Below, one piece after another: positions 13,326-17,408 of a stretch of DNA of 17,408 nucleotides; the stretch's first letter is position 1, and each line of letters opens with the position of its first letter. The notes under the pieces are model-generated. The model did not search any database. It saw only the letters and a list, made by a program, of their open reading frames with translations, and was not told the DNA's origin. The position numbers and the translations under genes were made by a program. The stretch covers positions 1 through 17,408 of the forward strand of contig CAYFLU010000066.1 of the NCBI GenBank assembly GCA_964343975.1, given 5' to 3'. The stretch is from SCUN01 sp964343975 (lineage in GTDB: Bacteria; Acidobacteriota; Vicinamibacteria; Vicinamibacterales; SCN-69-37).

Positions 13326-16004
13326 ATGACGTCGTCCGAGATCCGCCAGTCGTTCCTGAAGTTCTTCGAGTCCAAGGGCCATCGCATCGTGGCCTCCTCG
13401 TCGCTCGTGCCGCACGAGGATACGACCCTGCTCTTCACGAACGCCGGCATGAACCAGTTCAAGGACGTGTTCCTCGGCAAGGAGAAGCGCGACTACACCC
13501 GCGCGACGACCTGCCAGAAGGTCATGCGCGTCAGCGGCAAGCACAACGACCTCGACAACGTCGGGCCGTCGCATCGGCACCACACGTTCTTCGAGATGCT
13601 CGGCAACTTCTCGTTCGGCGACTACTTCAAGACGGACGCGATTCCCTACGCGTGGGAACTGCTCACGAAGGTGTGGGGCCTCGATCCCAACCGGCTCTAC
13701 CCCACGATCTTCAAGGGCGAGCACGGCATCCCGCGTGACGAAGACTCGTTCAATGTGTGGCTCCAGTTCGTGCCGGCCGATCGCATCACGGAGCTCGGCT
13801 CCGCCGACAACTTCTGGTCGATGGGCGACACCGGCCCGTGCGGCCGTTGCTCCGAGATCATGTATTACCGCCCGGACGCGCCGTGCAAGGAACCGGTGTG
13901 CCGCGGGATGGAGTGCAGCTGCGACCGCTACTTCGAGGTCTGGAACAACGTGTTCATGGAGTTCAACCGCGATGAACGCGGCACGCTCCATCCGCTGCCG
14001 GCGCTGTCCGTCGACACGGGCATGGGCTTCGAACGGGTCACATCAGTCCTTCAAGGCAAGATGTCGAACTACGACACAGACATCTTTGCTCCGATCTTCG
14101 AATGGCTCCGAAAGAACATTCCGGATGCTCTCGACCAGAACATCTTGGACGCCAGCTATGCGGCACGCAACGTCGACTGCCGCGTCATCGCCGACCACAT
14201 CCGATCGATGACGATGCTGATCGCCGACGGCGTGATGCCGTCGAACGAGCATCGCGGCTACGTGCTGCGCAAGATCATGCGCCGCGCGATGCGCCACGGC
14301 AAGAAGCTGCAGTTCACTGAACCGTTTCTCCATCGCCTCGTGCCGACGGTCGTTCAGCAGTTGGGCTGGGTCTATCCGGAACTGATCAATCACGAAGCCG
14401 AGATCGTCAAGACGGTGCTCCGCGAAGAGGAGCGCTTCGACGCGGTGCTAGTTGGCGGCCTCCCGAAGCTTGAGCACCTGCTTAGCAACGCGATCAGCTA
14501 CCCAGAGGGCCACCCGAATCGAGTTGTGTCAGGTGAGGACGTCTTCAAGTTGTACGACTCAAATGGCGTGCCGTACGACTTCGCCGAAGACCTCGCGAGC
14601 CAGCGCGGCCTCACGATCGACCGCGCCGGCTACGACGCGGCGATGAACGCGCAGCGTGAACGCGCGCGCGCGTCCGCCAAGTTCAAGGTCACCGGCTCGG
14701 CGACGGTGAAAGACTTCGACGAGACCTTCGTCGGGTACGACGTCACGACGCACAGCGGCGCGAAGGTCCTCCACCTCGTCAACGACGCGCTCGAGCCGGT
14801 CGAGAGCTTGGCGAAAGGCCAGCGCGGCGGTGTGGTCCTCGACGTGACGCCGTTCTACGTGGAATCGGGCGGCCAGGTCTCGGACGAAGGTGTGATCACG
14901 GCCGCCAACGGCCGCGCGCTTGTCGTGGACGTGAGCAAGAAGTTCAGCAAGTCGCGCGTGCACCTCGTGGAAGTGGAAGAGGGCACGATCGCCGTCGGCG
15001 ACACCGTCACCGCGACCGTCGACGTGACGCGGCGCGACGCCACGCGGCGGAACCACACGGCCACGCACCTGCTCCACGCGGCGCTGCGGCAGACGCTCGG
15101 CACGCACGTGCGCCAGAAGGGCTCGCTCGTCGCGCCAGACCGCCTGCGCTTCGACTTCGCGCACGACGCGCCGCTCTCGCACGACGAGAAGCAGCAGATC
15201 GAGCGCATCGTGAACACCGAGGTCTTCCACAACCAGACCGTGTCGACCGAGGTGAAAGACACCGAGTCGGCGATCAAGGCCGGCGCGATGGCGCTCTTCG
15301 GTGAGAAATACGGCGACCGCGTCCGCGTGGTGAACGTGCCGGGCTTCTCCACCGAGCTCTGCGGCGGCACGCACGTGCGCGCCACCGGCGACATCGGCCC
15401 GTTCGTGATCACCGAGGAAGCCGGCGTCGCCGCCGGCATTCGCCGTATCGAAGCGCTGACCGGCGCCGGCGCCGTGGCGCACATCCAGGCGCAGCACGAC
15501 GCGCTCGGGCGCACCCTCGCGGCCCTGAACGTGCCGGCAGACGCGGCAGCCGATGCCGTGGCCAAGCTTCAGGCCGAGGCCAAGAAGCTCGCGCGTGAGA
15601 ACGAGCAGCTGAAGATGAAGCTCGCGCTCGGCGGAGGCGGCAAGTCGGGCGGCGAAGACGATGACGTGGTGACGATCGGCGATGCGAAGTTCGTCGCGCG
15701 CCACATCACCGGCCTCGAGAAGAACGCGGTGCGCGGGCTATCGGATTCCCTGCGCGATCGTCTGAAGCGCGGCGTCGTCGTCATTGCCGCGGAGTCGGAG
15801 GGCAAGGTCTCGCTGCTCGTGGCCGTCACGAAGGACCTCACCGACAAGGTGAAGGCCGGTGCGCTCGTGAAGGAACTCGCGCCGATCGTGGGCGGGGGCG
15901 GCGGCGGACGTCCGGACTTCGCGGAGGCTGGCGGCAAGGACGCCTCGAAGATCGGCGACCTGCTCGCCAAGGCGAAGGAGCTGGTGACCGCGGCCCTCGC
16001 CTAG
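13326..16004 (+). CDS. alaS: Alanyl-tRNA synthetase
   Basis: This 892-residue cytosolic enzyme charges tRNA-Ala and removes mis-attached Ser or Gly. The class II catalytic domain spans about 1-240 ('FTNAGMNQFKDVFLG', 'RHHTFFEMLGNFSFGDYFK', 'STDNFW'-type 'SADNFWSMGDTGPCGRCSEI', and 'VDTGMGFERV'). A tRNA-binding helical region follows (240-460). The editing domain has all four zinc ligands: His577 and His581 in 'HTATH', Cys679 and His683 in 'CGGTH'. A coiled-coil linker and a DHHA1/C-Ala domain end the protein ('VGGGGGGRPDFAEAGGKD'). Length is typical. Two stretches (14040-14165 and 14448-14564) use many A/T-ending codons unlike the rest of the gene. The stop codon sits in a hairpin loop at the convergent junction with the EamA-like gene. 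Confidence 0.97.
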   Translation: MTSSEIRQSFLKFFESKGHRIVASSSLVPHEDTTLLFTNAGMNQFKDVFLGKEKRDYTRATTCQKVMRVSGKHNDLDNVGPSHRHHTFFEMLGNFSFGDYFKTDAIPYAWELLTKVWGLDPNRLYPTIFKGEHGIPRDEDSFNVWLQFVPADRITELGSADNFWSMGDTGPCGRCSEIMYYRPDAPCKEPVCRGMECSCDRYFEVWNNVFMEFNRDERGTLHPLPALSVDTGMGFERVTSVLQGKMSNYDTDIFAPIFEWLRKNIPDALDQNILDASYAARNVDCRVIADHIRSMTMLIADGVMPSNEHRGYVLRKIMRRAMRHGKKLQFTEPFLHRLVPTVVQQLGWVYPELINHEAEIVKTVLREEERFDAVLVGGLPKLEHLLSNAISYPEGHPNRVVSGEDVFKLYDSNGVPYDFAEDLASQRGLTIDRAGYDAAMNAQRERARASAKFKVTGSATVKDFDETFVGYDVTTHSGAKVLHLVNDALEPVESLAKGQRGGVVLDVTPFYVESGGQVSDEGVITAANGRALVVDVSKKFSKSRVHLVEVEEGTIAVGDTVTATVDVTRRDATRRNHTATHLLHAALRQTLGTHVRQKGSLVAPDRLRFDFAHDAPLSHDEKQQIERIVNTEVFHNQTVSTEVKDTESAIKAGAMALFGEKYGDRVRVVNVPGFSTELCGGTHVRATGDIGPFVITEEAGVAAGIRRIEALTGAGAVAHIQAQHDALGRTLAALNVPADAAADAVAKLQAEAKKLARENEQLKMKLALGGGGKSGGEDDDVVTIGDAKFVARHITGLEKNAVRGLSDSLRDRLKRGVVVIAAESEGKVSLLVAVTKDLTDKVKAGALVKELAPIVGGGGGGRPDFAEAGGKDASKIGDLLAKAKELVTAALA

Positions 16005-16037
16005 AGGCAGGGCCGCCGCGTCACCGCTTAATTTTTT
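15990..16037. terminator. Hairpin around the alaS stop codon plus downstream T6
   Basis: GCGGCCCT (15990-15997) pairs perfectly with AGGGCCGC (16009-16016); an inner GCC/GGC pair narrows the loop to TAGA, which holds the alaS TAG. A T6 tract follows at 16032-16037, 15 nt after the stem and inside the end of the convergent EamA-like gene. It may terminate alaS transcription, though the spacing to the T-tract is too long for a standard intrinsic terminator. Confidence 0.5.
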
Positions 16038-16435
16038 CCAAGCAGCACGACGGCAATCGCGGCGGCCGTGAGCCCCGCGATCTGCCGCATCGACGCGCCC
16101 TGCCGCAGCAACAGCGCCGCCGGCACGGCGACCTGACACACCAGCATCAACAGGAACATGTTGGCCACCTGCGTGGCGGGCGTGGTCGCGAGCATGCGAT
16201 TGAAGCAGAACGTCGCGATGGCGCCGAACACGCACGCGAGCGCGCCCACACGCAGTTGGCCGGCCGTGAGCGAGGACCAGTTCGCGAAGAACACGAGCGG
16301 CGACACGAGCAGGAGCGTGCCCGCGAGATAGAGCACGACGGTGAGCATCGGATCGAGACGGGCGCGGTTGAGGACGATGGGATAGAGGCCGAAACAGAAG
16401 CCGGCCACCGCGCTGAGGAAAGCACCCTGAGTCAT
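16028..16435 (-). CDS. Half-size EamA/DMT-type membrane protein
   Basis: This 135-residue protein is mostly hydrophobic, with about five membrane segments (roughly 5-22, 30-50, 60-80, 87-110 and 116-133). 'CFGLYPIVLNRARLDPMLTVVLYLAGTLLL' and 'FGAIATFCFNRMLATTPATQVANMF', with the closing 'AAIAVVLLG', resemble one EamA repeat of the drug/metabolite transporter superfamily. Full-size EamA proteins have two repeats (about 300 residues); this has one and would need to dimerise, as small DMT proteins do. The substrate is unknown. The start is ATG at 16435, directly preceded by a -10-like hexamer and without a Shine-Dalgarno. It converges on alaS with a 23-nt gap. Confidence 0.75.
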   Translation of the reverse strand: MTQGAFLSAVAGFCFGLYPIVLNRARLDPMLTVVLYLAGTLLLVSPLVFFANWSSLTAGQLRVGALACVFGAIATFCFNRMLATTPATQVANMFLLMLVCQVAVPAALLLRQGASMRQIAGLTAAAIAVVLLGKN

Positions 16436-16441
16436 CTGTCG

Positions 16442-16447
16442 AGATTA
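16442..16447 (-). promoter_or_regulatory. Putative -10 box of the EamA-like gene
   Basis: TAATCT on the minus strand (16447 to 16442) is 6 nt before the ATG at 16435, placing the predicted transcription start on the start codon itself. Confidence 0.45.
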
Positions 16448-16523
16448 CCGCGTTCTCGACGCCGTGACATGGGCGAGCGCGCTGACGGCAGCCGGGCCGC
16501 CGCCAGCGCGTCGGGAGACCTGG

Positions 16524-16898
16524 CTACTTCTTCGCCGCCTGCTTCGCGATGATCTTGTCGGAGATCTTCGCGTAGGTGGCGTCCGGAACGATCTTCTTGC
16601 TCTTCAGGTCCGTCTTCGCCTTGTACGGACGGCCCTTGATGATCTTGTCCGCGTAGGCATCGCCGATGCCCGCGAGGGTCATCAGCTGTTCCTTCGTCGC
16701 CGAGTTGATGTCGATCAGATCGACCTTCGGCGAGTCTTTCTTCTCGGCGGCCTTGGTGTCCGCCTTCGCGTCGGCCTTGGCCGGCGCCGCCTTCTGGTCC
16801 GCGGCCTTCGCCGGGGCCTTCGACTGAGCCGACAGTGCCGGCATGGCGGCGAACACGACCATCGCCGCGATGAGGGTACGAGCAATCATGCGCTTCAT
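16524..16898 (-). CDS. Exported helix-hairpin-helix (ComEA-like) protein
   Basis: This 124-residue protein has a signal peptide at 1-24 ('MKRMIARTLIAAMVVFAAMP', likely cleaved after 'ALSA') and an Ala/Lys/Asp-rich low-complexity linker (about 25-58). A helix-hairpin-helix domain follows ('DINSATKEQLMTLAGIGDAY' then 'ADKIIKGRPYKAKTDL'), with a basic C-terminus. HhH domains bind DNA non-specifically; exported ComEA-type versions act in DNA uptake, so an envelope DNA-binding role is possible but unproven. The start is ATG at 16898 because it gives the signal peptide and has a good Shine-Dalgarno (AGGAG, about 9 nt before); the longer frame starting at 17000 would overlap the upstream gene. It lies 43 nt downstream of the Gly-rich gene on the same strand. 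Confidence 0.85.
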   Translation of the reverse strand: MKRMIARTLIAAMVVFAAMPALSAQSKAPAKAADQKAAPAKADAKADTKAAEKKDSPKVDLIDINSATKEQLMTLAGIGDAYADKIIKGRPYKAKTDLKSKKIVPDATYAKISDKIIAKQAAKK

Positions 16899-16923
16899 GT
16901 ATGAGTTCTCCTGAGCTGAGGAA

Positions 16924-16939
16924 GTGGCGCGAGCGCCAC
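16924..16939 (-). other. Intercistronic hairpin upstream of the HhH gene
   Basis: GTGGCGC (16924-16930) and GCGCCAC (16933-16939) form a perfect inverted repeat with a 2-nt centre, so a folded RNA would have a 5-6 bp stem. On the minus strand it lies between the stop of the Gly-rich gene (16942) and the Shine-Dalgarno of the HhH gene, followed by TTCC. It could be a weak terminator, an RNA-stability element or a protein-binding palindrome. Confidence 0.35.
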
Positions 16940-16941
16940 GC

Positions 16942-17408
16942 CTACTGTAGCTGAGATCGGTCATAGACGAAACGGAGGAACGCCGGCCCGGCCACCCCAC
17001 CCCCGCCGTCCTTTGGGGTCACGGTGATCACGAGCTGGTGGCCATTCGTCGTGGTCTCGAGTTCCCGCAGGAACTTCGCGTTGCCGACCTTGAACTCCTG
17101 CTTCAGGACGTCGCCGTCCCATTTGGACTTCACCTCGACCGTGGCGCCATTCATGGCGACCTTGTCGGTCTTGCCATCGACGACGAACTTGCGGATCACG
17201 CCTTCGGTATCGGTGATCGAGAGTGCATCCGGCTTCGAAGTGATGGTGAGACGGGCCGGCGACTGGCCGAGCTCACGCATCAGGTCGGCCGCTTTGCGCA
17301 TGTCTTCCATGTTGCCGCGACCGCCCTCGCGGCCACCGCCACCGCGGCCACCGCCGCGGCCGCCCATCATTCCTCCCATTCCGCCTCCCATTCCGCCCCC
17401 CATGCCGC
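16942..17408 (-). CDS. Gly/Met/Arg-rich hypothetical protein (5' truncated by window edge)
   Basis: 154 residues are visible from the right edge to the TAG at 16942; the ATG at 17403 is probably internal because the frame stays open to the edge. A low-complexity stretch of GGGM and GGRGGG repeats (first ~30 visible residues) precedes a small beta-rich domain ('ARLTITSKPDALSITDTEG', 'RKFVVDGKTDKVAMNG', 'KWDGDVLKQEF', 'HQLVITVTPKDG') ending 'FLRFVYDRSQLQ'. Similar proteins that I recall from acidobacteria start with a signal peptide and a lipocalin-like 'SGTW' strand, so an exported protein is likely, but no function can be assigned. It is probably co-transcribed with the HhH gene. Confidence 0.65.
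   Translation of the reverse strand, partial: GMGGGMGGGMGGMMGGRGGGRGGGGREGGRGNMEDMRKAADLMRELGQSPARLTITSKPDALSITDTEGVIRKFVVDGKTDKVAMNGATVEVKSKWDGDVLKQEFKVGNAKFLRELETTTNGHQLVITVTPKDGGGGVAGPAFLRFVYDRSQLQ

Noticed and set aside
14559..15704. A 381-codon minus-strand open frame inside alaS, and a 364-codon one at 722-1816
   Set aside because: Both are antisense shadows of conserved coding sequence with biased third positions; no recognisable motif.
16899..17000. Upstream start for the HhH protein
   Set aside because: It would overlap the 3' end of the preceding gene and bury the signal peptide; ATG 16898 has a Shine-Dalgarno.
17318..17400. Short tandem repeats resembling a repeat array
   Set aside because: These are GGN-type codons of a Gly/Met-rich protein segment, in frame, not CRISPR or a non-coding repeat.
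1..17408. tRNA, rRNA, CRISPR, insertion sequence, prophage or defence system
   Set aside because: I looked for tRNA T-arm patterns, direct-repeat arrays, transposase motifs and long terminal inverted repeats and saw none; the genes are housekeeping or small hypothetical.

Overview
The window is high-GC, gene-dense chromosome. Gene content, the long PIG-L-type C-terminal architecture, Gly/Arg-rich secreted proteins and very short intergenic gaps suggest an Acidobacteriota genome, probably Vicinamibacteria; this is inference from protein character, since there is no rRNA in view. A run of exactly 100 N (12765-12864) marks a scaffold join, so this is a draft or metagenome-assembled genome. Nearly everything is housekeeping. 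I see no defence system, prophage, insertion sequence, CRISPR array, tRNA or rRNA.

Layout. 1-1831 (+) is the C-terminal part of a large PIG-L/LmbE-type deacetylase. It converges on a ROK-family regulator (1841-3007, -), which diverges from a class A penicillin-binding protein with a UB2H-like domain (3096-5456, +). Next is a heat-shock operon, hrcA-grpE-dnaJ-prmA (5505-8992, +), without dnaK. A CIRCE-like operator overlaps the hrcA start codon, pointing to HrcA autoregulation. rsmE (8976-9701, -) overlaps the prmA 3' end tail-to-tail and diverges from a cytosolic Ser/Thr kinase with a C-terminal zinc ribbon (9784-10803, +). Then come ilvE (10847-11791), pilT (11872 to the gap), recX (gap to 13299) and alaS (13326-16004), all +. 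The right end is on the minus strand: a half-size EamA-type membrane protein (16028-16435), a small exported helix-hairpin-helix protein (16524-16898) and the C-terminal part of a Gly/Met/Arg-rich protein (16942 to the edge).

The most notable signals are regulatory. Several genes (kinase, alaS, rsmE, EamA-like, and less clearly ilvE and pilT) have a sigma70-like -10 hexamer only 6-11 nt before the start codon and no Shine-Dalgarno, implying leaderless or near-leaderless mRNAs; the HhH gene and prmA, in contrast, have clear Shine-Dalgarno sequences. The convergent gene junctions carry GC hairpins that enclose the plus-strand stop codon. hrcA carries a symmetric variant of CIRCE. The protein-level oddities are a ROK regulator lacking all four zinc ligands, the kinase-zinc-ribbon architecture, and two codon-usage-shifted patches inside alaS.

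Functionally, three themes cluster: envelope/amino sugar (PIG-L-like, ROK, PBP), proteostasis and ribosome modification (hrcA operon, rsmE), and pili/recombination/translation (pilT, recX, alaS).
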